Source: Alentia gelatinosa
Lineage: Eukaryota; Annelida; Polychaeta; Phyllodocida; Polynoidae
Assembly: GCA_950022655.1 (NCBI GenBank)
Contig: OX465580.1
Location: 126,029,016 to 126,093,015 of the forward strand
Reading direction: 5' to 3'
Length of the DNA: 64,000 nucleotides
Numbering within the stretch: position 1 is the stretch's first letter; each line of letters opens with the position of its first letter. The position numbers and the translations under genes are program-made. This document shows, in pieces, positions 46,794-57,952 of this stretch. Below the pieces are notes generated by a model. The model was not told where the DNA came from. It did no database searches and was given only the letters and a program-made list of their open reading frames with translations.

Positions 46794-48626
46794 CATATAT
46801 AAGACACCTATGGAGAAATTCAATCACATACTCTCTCAGCTACTACAACATAATATATGGATAATTACCTACAAAACATCCCTAATTCACAACCATCTCT
46901 TATGCGGACCGATGAATGATTGCTATTGAGGTGTTGATTTCTAATTTCATACGGTTGATCCCTTGATAGTTATGTGAAGGGAGTCTATATCATTTCACTG
47001 ACACAAAAACCCGTGTAAATATCGAAACACCTGATGTATCTCGAAATGTATACATCTGCAATAGAGCTAGAGCTCCGATACAGTTGTAATTAATTCCATG
47101 AATCATCCTGACAATATATGGTATGCTTGCTGGATATGTTCACTCATAGCTGTCTCAAAATAGGACACTGTTTGTCATTGGCATTATTGAGCTATGCATA
47201 TCTTGCAGTCAGTCACATAAGGGAACACCTAAGATCCTTATACTAATATTCATACGTTGGGAAAACGCTCGCATGTAGTAATTCTTCGTTATAGATAACA
47301 CAAAGTTACTTGAAGTTAATCATATGAGTTCCGTTGAGGAAGATTTTATACGAAATAAAAACATAAATTGCGTGACTGTAACTTGAGTGCGGAGCATAGG
47401 AAATTGGGATGAAATATGTATAGAGCCTATAAGTATTTGCAGTAATTTAATCCTAACCTATAATAGATGTGATAGCTCAATTGTCATTGTATATATAAGC
47501 AGGCTCAGTAGCATCCATTTTGCCAGTTCACAATACGTGTACCATAGCAGCTTGCCGTTTGGTTTGCACCTGTCTCTAATATTAATCTTAATTATTCACA
47601 AAAAGATGACAATTAAAGGATAGAAGTATAATTGCACTGACGCTATGAGAATTGGCTAAACCCCATAACCAAGAGTCAGTGTTTCTTAACGAATCCCTCA
47701 TCCTTCCCTTATGCTTCAGGTGAAAGTAGCCCAGGTATCAGTAATCTCCATACAGTAGGTATTCAAAACCGCCGTCCAATTATTGTCACAATGACTACAA
47801 ATCTAGAGCGATCATTTTCTAGAATATGGGGAGCGGAATTAATAACGTAGGGATTGTGGGCAAAACACAAAATAGAGAACCTCCGACTACCATCGCCCTT
47901 TCCCGGTGCCCCAGAATAAGTCCACAAAGAATGGTACCCACTGCCCATTCGGCTTAACGCCCGCCATTAGAATGAGGATTAGGGGGCTATGGCCCAAGTG
48001 TATACCCGAATTCGGTGATTATGTACACACAATATTCCCCAAATAAAAATTGATGGAAAAAAAGAACTCATGGTTCAGCACGATTGCTGACTTTATAGAT
48101 AATGCTGTCCATCCAAATTATAACATGGTAAATTAAGTGTTGTTTAGTAAAGAATGATCAGAGATGGAAGAGTTATACCCAGCAGTTTCTGCGATATAGC
48201 CTCCTGTAAAACAGTAGAGGTATCTCCTCATTAATGTCACTACAATACGAGATCACGTGCATATCGCATGTACATATGAATTCATACATTTTAACAAAGT
48301 GAATTTTCATATATATATATATAATTATTATATATCTAGATATATATGGAATATATTAATTGGGCATATATATTTTAATTGGGCATTGATTCGGAATACA
48401 TAGATACCTCGCTTTCCCATTATACTCAGGTATATTAAACTAACATATTATGTGGTGGATTATATAACCATTTCTATATACCTAAAAATGTTTACTATGT
48501 ACCTACTGCCGTAAGTAACTTAATATATACAATAAATAGTAAGCCCAGTAAACCCGGCAAAGGTCGCTCGAGATGTACCCGTTGGTGAAAACGCACTGTC
48601 GTTTTCTCTAGGTACATAGATTAGAA
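46794..48626. other. no recognised feature
   Basis: AT-rich, TATATA-rich around 48310-48370. No recognisable ORF or element ends. Confidence 0.35.
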
Positions 48627-48795
48627 GGGGCCATTAATAAAGTACGTTTGCACTGAGAGGCGGAAGTCGACATTTTTTTGAAATTTTGCGTATGATCCGT
48701 GTTTATTATATTCCGTACAAAATTTATATGGGGTGGGGTGTGGTGGCGGGTCAACATTTTCAGGAATTTTGCGTACATACTTTATAGATGGCCCC
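48627..48795. mobile_element. TIR element S, copy 2
   Basis: GGGGCCATTAATAAAGTACG at left and TACTTTATAGATGGCCCCC at right. Internal TTTTGCGTA repeats in both orientations. Confidence 0.7.
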
Positions 48796-49958
48796 CTGGG
48801 TATATTCTCGAATATGTTGTCATAAGTAAGTACAGGTCTCCCAGCATGAAAAAAAAGAGAAACAAATAAAACATAATCATTATGAAGTTATAGCCAGCGA
48901 AACATACATAGGTATTACACTTACCATATCTGATATATTCATGATATAGTCATGAAAGCATCTTGATGAGCATTTTGAAGAGTCTTTCTGTTCGTCGCTA
49001 TCTCTGTCTCTCTCCCTATCTCCCTCTCTCTCTATCCCTATCTTTGTTATCGTCTCTTTTTCTCTGTATGTACGTCCTTTCCTCACAATCTGTGTGTTGC
49101 TCTGCGTGTATATCTTATCCCAGGTAGTCTTGCAAGGAATTTCTCTTAGCAGACATCTTGTACTATATATTACTATAAGTCTGTTTTATTTGATGATTAT
49201 AAGAACGCATTTGTGCAAATATTGGACCAAAATATATAAGTAAAACGCACTCTCTTTTCCTACCCTAAGCTAATTTTCCGTGTATCTCCGATAGACCAAC
49301 GCACTCTCTTTCCCAAACCCTAAGCTAATTTTCCGTGTATCTCTAACTCTCTATATATTTTTATCTCACTATATTACCTTATTTTCGCCCTCCTATCGAG
49401 CCTACCCTGATTGGTCACTCCGCAAAGTTCAGGACAATCCATCCACTAACACAATGACTTGCTGGTGTGACCCATAGGTGACCACGAGAAGTGTGAGCCT
49501 AATCCCATCTTACCCAATCATAATTGTGCACGTTTGTCGACGGAATGTAATTTCCTTTCCCTCTGCATGTGTTAACCAATCTGGTTACCATCCCCGGGGA
49601 GCCCCGTGCTGTCTGCCGGCCGCCTCCCCGCCCCTGCCCGGCCCGGCCGCACGAACACGGCCGGGAAGCCGGGGCTCGGGGGCCGAGGGAGCCTAGGCGT
49701 ACCGTCCGTGGGGAAATCCGTTAGATGACAGTAGAATTTGGGTAATTGCTCACTGGTTATGTTGTTTGGGAATGGAAATGGGAAAAGATAGATGACCTTT
49801 GCGTGCCACATGCAGAGATTGAGAGATAGGCAGAGGGGAAAGGAAAAAATATGCACGCATAGACAATACGAAAGACAGATAGGATGAATAGGACTGGGGC
49901 AGGGATATGGGATTGTTGATACTAAAAATGTGGGGAAAGCGTTGCTCCAGTAGGGTAA
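48796..49958. other. unassigned; small GC island at 49590-49700
   Basis: Two copies of ACGCACTCTCTTT with CCTAAGCTAATTTTCCGTGT at 49246-49345 form a short direct repeat. A 110-bp GC-rich island at about 49590-49700 (GCCGGCCGCCTCCCCG) stands out from its AT-rich flanks. No gene recognised. Confidence 0.45.
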
Positions 49959-50262
49959 TATCGTAAAACTGGATGAGTTTTAATCTTGGCCACCGTATGC
50001 CACGACTGGAGTTTGGCATAGGGATTTCATGAGGCGAAACCGAGTGAAGTCCGGAGCCAAAACTCCAGGAGTGGTATGCGGTGGCCATGATTAAAACGAA
50101 TCAGGTTTTGATTTTATCCCACCCCGTCTCCTCGATTTTGGAATATTACGTGACAACAATTCTGTATGCTACTAGTGGCATATAAAACTCTGTATGCCAC
50201 TCAGCGTGGCATACGGAAACTCAATGTTAAGCCTATGGGATTTTATATCAGGGGTAGTATAA
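49959..50262 (-). mobile_element. family A double-palindrome element, full-length copy
   Basis: 304 bp, TATCGTAAAACTGGATGAGT to GGGGTAGTATAA. Apical stem around GAGGCGAAACCGA. Hairpin 2 has TATGCTACTAGTGGCATA. Confidence 0.8.
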
Positions 50263-50792
50263 TATCGGATCGTGTCGTGTGGTATCGTTATTTCCATGTT
50301 GTATCGCTACATTTTGTAACACCATATTTTCAGTGGCATATGTGAAAGGATCATTAAATTTTTGACTGACGACAGGTCCAGAAACTTGATGCCTACCGTG
50401 TGATCAGTTTACATCTAATAAAAAAGCTTTTGAAAATACGACTGACTTGAAGTTGTGGTGTTTCATGCAGTTACTTGTAATTTTAATTGCATATAGATGA
50501 CAGCATAGATATGATGCGATCCGCAAAGAATCTGGAGCAACGGTTTCGACCTCGGGTCGCTCTTATGCGATCTGCAAAATGTGGAGCAATGCCCCCTCCC
50601 CCACCCCCAGGGGAATGATGTGAAAATAAAATATAGACTGTGAGAGAGGGATTGTGGGGGAGGGGGTGGATGTAAAAAAGATATTACCAGCGAGGAGGAA
50701 GACACCGAAAGAGGCGGAGTGACATCGATGTAAGGGTATAGTGTCCAATCCTGTGATATCAACATCTTTTAAATAGAACTATAGAAAACGGA
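50263..50792. other. no recognised feature
   Basis: Contains a C/T-rich minus stretch (50580-50690) and no recognised element. Confidence 0.3.
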
Positions 50793-51379
50793 GCTGAGTG
50801 ATATCTGCAGCGGAAGACATCCACAATATTGACTGGTTTCAGATACAAGCGGTCGTATGCTCCGAGGAGTTAACGTGTAGCAATGTCCGATCGCATGCAA
50901 GGATATTGAGTCAATTCCGATGTATAGTAATATCCGCGCGTATGCGAGGATATTGCGTAGAGTCAACTCCGACGAGCATATACACGCTTTTATCTGAAAC
51001 CAGTCTATATTGTATTTATTATCCATCTTTTCTGCACAAGTGACATGTCGATATCAGTTCATTTTAATTATACACTATTTTTCCATACGCACTATTTTTC
51101 TGTATGCGCCACCTGGAGCATACAACATATCTGTATGCGCCGGGTATGTCCATACACGCTGCCTATGTGTTTTCTATGGCTACTTTGTATTAGGTGGATA
51201 ATAAAATGAACGGTGTGTGTACAATCATATGAAATTGATTGACATTTAGATTTTATACTACCCTGTCATGTGTATTTAAAATTATATGTCTTGCATGGCA
51301 CATAAATATTTATGGCATAACCGTGGCATAGAGTAACACCATGTTAAGTTTATGTAGATTTATATGACGGGTAGGATAT
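50793..51379 (-). mobile_element. family B element split by a family F element
   Basis: CGGAGCTGAGTGATATCTGC then AGCGGAAGAC at 50793-50818 is the loop and right stem of B hairpin 1. B resumes at about 51206 with ACAATCATATGAAATTGATT and hairpin 2, ending GGGTAGGATAT. Confidence 0.65.
50822..51205 (+). mobile_element. family F double-palindrome element, copy 3
   Basis: ATATTGACTGGTTTCAGATA to TATCTGAAACCAGTCTATAT (hairpin 1), then hairpin 2 ending GGTGGATAATAAA. Hairpin 1 contains two apical units (loops GATCGCATGCAA and GCGCGTATGCGA), a local duplication of the apex. Confidence 0.75.
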
Positions 51380-52117
51380 ATTCTATAACCTGACTTAATG
51401 GGAATATCATCTACAGCGAACTTTCGGTTTGACAAAACAAAGCAACGGCATATTAAACAAGTTCTAGCCATCAGAGAACGGTACTCTTTCATCTTCAATT
51501 ATCAACTGAGGATTAAAACATGAGACAAATGAGGAACCTGAGATAGCCTTGTAAAATGGCTCAAGTCAATAGCATCAATCGGTCCTGAGCTGCGCAAATT
51601 ACAATGTATTAGTTGTCTCTGGATTTAAAACTTTAAAGTTTAATGTGTTTCTCCCTGGGTGTGGCATTGTTGTCGAAAGCCAATTTGCGAAATTATTATT
51701 ATTTGTGTCTATGACCGGTAATACCGATTGAAAGCCCTTTTAAAAGGGATATTTGCTCAAACATACACAATATTGTATCAACTATGCCATTGTGTATACA
51801 TGTAGATTAATTGTAAAGTTGGTAATGATTTATGAGACTGGTTGCCGTACTGTTTCACCTGCGTTTCCGCTCACGTGACCAATTCACCTCCCCATTCGTC
51901 GCGAGTCTCCACACGACACGCATGGGTAATTCTTTTTTTACCCACCAACCTACCTACCCCTTTTTCTTCTAATAGGGATCACTTTTATTATTGTAATAGA
52001 TCTAATATTTTACTATATTCGTACAATCTTGCTCAATTCTACCATGTATTTTTTTTATCACTCCATGGAAAATAAAGTACCCTCACTGATAAATAAATAC
52101 TGGCATACAGTCGGTGG
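51380..52117. other. no recognised feature
   Basis: AT-rich, no element ends or recognisable ORF. Confidence 0.35.
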
Positions 52118-52175
52118 CACCACCGACAGACTTTCAGGATAACTAAAAAAACTCTCCGCTGTTTTCGTCGGCTAA
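52118..52175. mobile_element. right-end fragment of element K
   Basis: CACCGACAGACTTTCAGGAT and CTGTTTTCGTCGGC match 32940-32995 before the N-family insertion. Confidence 0.5.
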
Positions 52176-52470
52176 GGCCCGGCGTCCGTCTACGATTCTA
52201 ACCTACTACGATAGAATCGTAGACCTCCCGATATGGCACCGATACAAAATGTCAAAATCGGAGACATATCGGGAGGGTGCAAAATCGTAGACATATGTCT
52301 AGACAAGCCAATTCACCATGCGTTGTACGGGGTTTTTATCGGTGTCTAATCGCAGAAACGTGGTCAACTGCCCCGATATCAGGTAACCTTCCGGCGCGAT
52401 TTTGATTTTTTATCGGGAGGTGCATCGTAGAGCATATCGGTGCCATATCGTAGTAGGTGGACGCCGGGCC
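52176..52470. mobile_element. PIF/Harbinger-like MITE, family N, copy 3
   Basis: GGCCCGGCGTCC at left, GGACGCCGGGCC at right, perfect TAA target duplications (52173-52175, 52471-52473). The left end carries a small duplication (CTACGATTCTAACCTACTAC). Same interior as copies 1 and 2. Confidence 0.85.
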
Positions 52471-52473
52471 TAA

Positions 52474-53652
52474 AGGAGCCGAAGTTTGTGTGCCTATTGA
52501 GGCGTGCGGACTGGACAAGGGCAATATACGTGTTGATAATTGTCGCCTGAGTGTATCAGTATCACAGAGAGCTATCGGCCATACGGGTTCACTCTGCCGA
52601 TTGATTTGCCAGCTGTGTCCAGTTTGGGATTTTTTTGACCGGCATGGCTTTAAAGTAATATTTCCTTTGTATAGTCGTCAAAACGGGGAAACTATTTTCT
52701 AGGTACCTCCAAAATGTCCTTTCGGGTCTCAGGCTTAAAATTCCCTCTGTTCTCCTGATAGATGATGAATTCATTAATAACATTTAAAAAACCTACATGC
52801 ATATCTAAAATACGTTGAGGTTATGAGTTTGTGAAGCTGGATAAATATGTTTGTGGTGGTATATCACATCCCTTTAGAGAAATATCTTTACTACCAAGAA
52901 GCAACATGTAACATGCAACAACAGAAAAAAGCCCTATTTGTCATAATTAAGCAGCATGCAAACATATAGGAAAGGATCTTTGTCAGTAATAACCCTTATG
53001 CAACCACAGAGGAATAGTCTTATTTGATATACATCGGGATGGGTTACAGACTATGAGTGGAGAGAGCGGAAGAAAGTGCCTCATATTTCTAGACATGCAG
53101 GTACAAACCATTGATGAAACAGTTTCTTATAAGTCCCTATCTGACATATTTACAAAGATATGATTAAAGATTTGACCACAGAGTGTTGAATAGTGACCAA
53201 ACTATCATTTATCCTGAATTAGTTAGTCTGTTTCATATACTAGAGATATTTCATTTTCCTAGATTAGTTGATGTAGGTTCATGGAAGAGGCAAGTTCTTC
53301 CTTTATTGTTAATTTATATCATCCTTGTCTTTACGATTGTCGGTAATAAAGAAGACTCTCCATAATGAGACCGTGGCCTTTATGGATTATTTCTTTATAA
53401 ATTATATATTTTCAGAAACTTTTCCTAACTCTAGATTATATCTAGAACAGAGACACAATACACAGGATATTCTGTTATTTTCCCGATTTCCCTTTAAGCT
53501 GTTATCACTTCTATATACATGTAATCACGTTATGCCACGTGAACCCAATTTGATAATTTCTTTTTTAAAGCAAATTTCAAGAGAATATTCTGCCTTGAAA
53601 ATGACATTGTAACTTTTCGAAATGAACCTGTACCTCATACTGGCTGTGAAAT
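52474..53652. other. no recognised feature
   Basis: AT-rich with ORFs up to 95 codons (53325-53612) that show no recognisable domain. Confidence 0.35.
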
Positions 53653-53904
53653 ATGATCCTACCCCTCATGTAAACCTCCATAGACTTAACACGGTGTGCC
53701 ACGGTTATACCATAAAATATGTATATGTTACGCGTAAGGCCCGGCCCCACTGGTGCGATGCGATCGTCGCACGTGTTTTATAGCCCCATAAACGCCCCCT
53801 CAGCGGGGTTTATAACGCCTATTGCGATGGATTCATCGCACCCAATCCCTCAGAAAATCCAGGGTATGCCCCACTGATGCGATGGATTCGTCGCAGTCTT
53901 TGTG

Positions 53905-54555
53905 TCAGCCCCTATGGAAAAAGAATTCCATTACAGAGATGCAATTTTCGTCGGCCCCGACCGCGATCGTACCTCCGGCTTCCGCGAGGTGGATCGCGCG
54001 GGCGGCCTGCTCATTTATTGTGGCGATGTTATCGGCATTCTGTAGAACGCCTCCACGAGTGGCGTTTACTACCGATACCATCTGCTCCAGGTGGTGGGCT
54101 ATTTGCTGCTGCTGGACCAGCGTGTCGCGTGCGACTCCTCGCAGTGATGCGACGTCGCGGTCAGTTGCCAGTCCAAACAGAGCCTTTCCAGCCCACCCCA
54201 CAATATTAAGCAGGCCCCGACGCCGTCGGCCGGCCTCCGGCCTGCCGTCGGTTACTATACGACTTGCCCTGGGTAGTTCGGACAAGCGGGTTAGCAAACG
54301 CGACAAATGCCGGCGCCAGTAGGGGACGTGATTCGGCTCCATCACGTCCGCGACAGCGTCAATGGCGACAGTTAGGTTGTGTACGAGGTCATCTACACAG
54401 GGAGGGGACGGTGGTCGGATCGTGACGGCGACAGTCCAGGCGGCCGCGACCGCACGCGCACGACCGTCCGTGTAGACCAACACGCCATCGTCCGAGAACA
54501 GGTCCGCGTCGAGGAAGGGGGCGTATAAGCATAGCAGAAATACGGGCATCCACAT
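53905..54555 (-). pseudogene. truncated F-type (errantivirus/Gypsy) envelope protein fragment
   Basis: A 216-codon ORF. Residues 1-17 form a hydrophobic signal-peptide-like start. A furin-type RRRR site lies at 110-113, directly followed by a GLLN...K.LFG pattern (114-128), the fusion-peptide arrangement of baculovirus F and insect errantivirus Env proteins. Residues about 140-200 are a heptad-like helical stretch. NLT (60) and NAT (164) are potential glycosylation sites. The frame ends soon after C205, where the TIR element arm begins. The rest of the ectodomain, the membrane anchor and the tail are missing, so it cannot be a complete envelope. It starts 36 nt after the integrase ORF ends, in another frame, as in a pol-env order. 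Old genomic copy; the family call rests on the cleavage and fusion-peptide layout. Confidence 0.7.
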
Positions 54556-54590
54556 GATGATAACACACAGTTGGATCTACTCACTGGTTT

Positions 54591-55600
54591 TTAGACGTGT
54601 CGGGGGCGACAATGCTGGGCGACGGCTGCAATGCACAGTCGCTTCTCCGCTTGTATCTCGGCCTCGTCCGGTGGCTGGAGGGTTTGGCGTTTCGCAGTCT
54701 CTGCTTCCAACGACCGGGTGAATGAGCGCGTGATACGGGTGAAGTGACTGAGCGGGGCCGCCGCCCGTCTTTTAAGGTCGTCCCGCGTCGCGTGGGTGGG
54801 TCGGCCCGAGAGCGGGAGGGAAGTGACCGGACCACGCACCAGTGGGGGGGGAGGGGGTGTCTCGGGTTCAGCCGCACGTTTACGATCTCGGCTGACATCA
54901 GGGGGATTAGGGACATGTGGTACGGGAGTGATGGGGTGGATTACCGGGATGGGGGTGTTAGCTCGAGGAGTGGGGGCGGCCGAGGGCGCAAGGGAGTTTG
55001 GACCCGTAGGGGGGAGTGGGGGCAGATCGATGGCCATGTTGTTGGAGGAGTTAGGCCGGGTCGGGACATCTGTGGGAGTTGATTGCATGGGAGTTGCAGA
55101 GGGGGAACGGGATGCGTCGTTGCCGGGGATTAGCTGCATGGGGGACGCGGGCCGGGTTGGTGGGATAATTGGGGTTTGAGGATTAGCGTTTACAGCTGGC
55201 ACGCTGGGGTTGGGTATCCAAGCAACGCGCGTCTGGGGCGGCCGGCCGCGTGGCCGTGGTGTGGACGGAGCCATCGCAGTCGGGGGGCGCGTCCGCTGGG
55301 CTCGGGTTAGGCGTGGGCGTAAGCCCTCCCAGTCGAGGCCCGGATCGGCCGCCTTGACATGACTGCGATTAACCGTCCGCCGTTTGTTTGTTGGGCCCAC
55401 CACGTGCACCACGTTGCCGGATGCCCGCGTCACGAGGTATCCGGGGTCCCAGCGGGGGTCCAGCGGTCCGGGCTCGTGGACTCGTAGGAACACTTTGGTA
55501 CCGGGTTCTAGGGGGAGGGCGTTGGCTTGTTTGTTTAGGCGATTAACGTTAGCCTGCCTCGCTACCTCCGCGTTGTGGGCGGCCTCCTTCTTTTTATAAG
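54591..55600 (-). pseudogene. Ty3/Gypsy integrase C-terminal fragment with proline-rich tail
   Basis: Open from about 55600 to the stop at 54591; a methionine occurs at 55493 but coding resemblance starts before it. Near the start an alpha-helical N.L...A..L..G.KV(F)LRV block leads into GPLDPRWDPGYLV and NKRRTVNRSHVKAAD, the GPY/F-type end of a Gypsy integrase. About 230 residues of proline/arginine-rich low-complexity sequence follow. The zinc-binding domain, DDE core, RNase H, RT and protease are all absent, so this is a 5'-truncated pol end. Located just upstream of the env fragment on the same strand. Confidence 0.75.
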
Positions 55601-55952
55601 TGTTTTACATTTCCGATTTTTTTTCTGAGTCCTCACCCTCATCCCTGCTGTTAAGAGTATACAATGATTTTAAATTTTCTTTTTAAAAACTCTTCTTCGT
55701 TGTGGCCTTACATATAGATATAAGTATAGTTATATATGAATACAATAGGAGCCTATGCGACGAATCCGTCGCACATCATAAACATTTCATGATGTGCGAT
55801 GCGACGGATCCGTCGCATCGCACACAATGTCCGGCCCCACAGGAGCGATTGTGTGCGATGCGACGGGCGGCGCCGTTTTTATGACCCTCGCCCGGCGTTT
55901 ATGACTTTTTATTGACTTGCGACAATCGCATCGCATCAGTGGGGCCGGGCCT
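55601..55952. repeat. right subterminal arm with palindromic motif cluster
   Basis: TGCGACGAATCCGTCGCA, a TGTGCGATGCGACGGATCCG palindrome and CCGGCCCCACAGGAGCGATT (a degenerate internal TIR) precede the terminal TIR. From 55829 to 55952 the arm by itself looks like a small TIR element. Confidence 0.6.
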
Positions 55953-55953
55953 T

Positions 55954-57952
55954 AACATGTGAAGCTAAAAACACTGATGGGGTAGGATAAAATCAAATGA
56001 TTGTTTACAGGATGTTTGTTGTTTCCACTACAGATATCACTCAGCTCTGCTTCATTATATCATTCTATGAAGACAGCTCACACCATATAAACAATCATAT
56101 GAGATTTCGTGACGTTTCTTGATAATCCCTCTCACATGCATAGATCTGATATTCGTGCTGCCACTAACACTCCCTCATTCTCTCCAGGGAATGCGAAGTG
56201 AACACAACCGCACACGCGATAACCCACGACCCAAGTCCCAGGATCCTGGTCACGGTACCAATATTAGATGGTCTTTGCACTCCCGCTCAACAGGCAATCA
56301 GTCCAGTGTCATTCAGTACCTGCCATCATGATCCTTTTTTTATACCTCTTGGGAACTGGCTGAGGCAGCATTTCAATGTCATCCATGGCTTCCACTTACC
56401 GCTGTAGTCGGTAATTTATTTGCTTTCAGAGTTTGACCCTTTGATGATCACGTGAAAGAAATGCAGGAAAGAGTTGCTATAGTCACTTCAAACTAATGAA
56501 GACATGTCTTATGGTAAGTGGTCTTTATTAAACTATTGAGCTTTCCCATATAACCACAGGGTTTCGTGAGTATGAAAAGAGTAGATACTGACAATGTTAT
56601 GCCAATTTAGGTAGAATTTTTGGCGACATGTACATGTTCTCTCTCACACTCGCCTTTCGGAAACCTGGGTCCTGTTTTTCAGTCACGACAATCGTTTTGG
56701 GCGACGTATTTTTGCCGTCAGTGTTCGATAGACACGACACTTTAGTGAATAGGCGATATGTTTTCAATTGCTTCCCTTCCTTGGTTCCACATTTGACATC
56801 TTCTTGTAAGTTAATTCTTTCTTTCTTTTAACTCGAGCATTGCCCTTTTTATTATCCATAAGCTAAGTCATCTTACATGTGAATTGTAGATATACATGTG
56901 CCCTAGCTAACGTCGAACAATTGTGAATCCTGATAGCTATAAGTGTAAATCCCTCGCTGAACAATAAGGTATGCTGTGTAGTCTACTGTAGTTACATGTG
57001 ACCCTTCCCTCGATGAACCTTGGACCTTTAATTATATTCTCATATTAGAAACTTGCTCTGTACTATATATCATTGACTTGTTAAATGAAGGTCATAAGAT
57101 CTTTAAACGTATATGTATTATAGTATGATGTATTTTTTTATTATTGCTTCTTTTTTTTCTCTTTTTTTCCCCTTCATGTTTCTCATTTTTCATGTCTTAG
57201 TGTATTAGAGTGTGTCTTGTCTCTGTATTGTCACTGTTTTGACCTCATCTGGGAAGAACGTCCTCGGACGACAGTTTGTGTCTGTTAATTACTGAATAAA
57301 AAAAACCCAAAAAAACAATGTACTCGAAGTTATCGGATCCCCATAGGAATATTTGCTCACTCAGTGTTCTCCTAATGTGAGAGTTATTGAACTCTTCCCA
57401 TTTTCTTAGGGTCAATGGTGATCGGCAGCAGGACATTTCACCAGTGGTAACGATAGCTGTAGGGATGCTTTAGTGTACATGACCAATGCCTGACACCCAT
57501 TACCAGCCATCTCTACTACCCTCTGTCCGTAAAAGCCCACCCCTCATTCCCTTCACCCCTGGCTTGCCCACTCCCTGCCCTTCACCCATCACCCCGCCCC
57601 CTTCCCCGCCCACCTCCCACCCATGTACATCAACTGTAGGGCAACGAGGCCATGGAAAGCAATTAGACACAGGGCAATAGAATTGTGTCTTAATGACCCG
57701 ATGGAAATTGGATCCTGGGATTCTGATATTAACCGCCCAGGAGGGCAATGATTGAATGGAAGAGGACACGCAGTGACAGAGGGAGTCATTTCTGTCAGTC
57801 TTATCAGTGCCTAGTGGGATGCAGATGGATGTCGAACACGGGCGTAGAGAGATGGTTGTTTGGTTAGGTTGGTTTAACGTCCAGTTAACTAGTGCAGATT
57901 CTCACCAGACTTTCTCAAGGTACTCTTAAGCGCCAGATCCACTAAGGCGATT
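55954..57952. repeat. 1999-bp tandem duplication, unit 1
   Basis: Starts AACATGTGAAGCTAAAAACA, right at the end of the TIR element, and ends CTAAGGCGATT. Differs from unit 2 at one site that I can see (A versus T in an A run near 57304). Carries the right part of a family B element and only the first 25 bp of the MITE at 59928. Short ORFs inside have no recognised domain. Confidence 0.95.

Larger units (their letters stand above)
53738..55952. mobile_element. PIF/Harbinger-like non-autonomous element carrying a retroelement pol-env fragment
   Basis: TIR GGCCCGGCCCCACTGGTGCG at left and CGCATCAGTGGGGCCGGGCC at right, extending about 35 bp; flanked by TAA on both sides (53735-53737, 55953-55955). 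Subterminal regions hold repeated palindromes of the form TGCGAYGRATYCRTCGCA at 53823, 53878, 55756 and about 55800. Internal TIR-like blocks lie near 53868 and 55829. No transposase is present. The GC-rich middle (about 53940-55600) is a minus-strand fragment of a Gypsy/errantivirus-like element. Gene capture by the TIR element is the simplest reading; retroelement insertion followed by loss of both ends is the alternative. Confidence 0.75.
53653..56124 (+). mobile_element. family B element split by a 2.2-kb insertion
   Basis: Left part 53653-53737 has CCTACCCCTCATGTAAACCT and CATAGACTTAACACGGTGTG. Right part 55953-56124 continues TAACATGTGAAGCTAAAAAC and ends ACGTTTCTTGATA. Comparison with 8568-8843 shows that the interrupted site read GCGTAACATG. 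Confidence 0.8.

Noticed and set aside
53905..54555. Complete, functional envelope gene
   Set aside because: The frame ends after the fusion-peptide and helical region; most of the ectodomain, the membrane anchor and the tail are missing.
56119..56331. Paired identical ORFs in the tandem duplication as a duplicated gene
   Set aside because: All are under 90 codons, lack recognisable domains and are preserved only because the duplication is recent.
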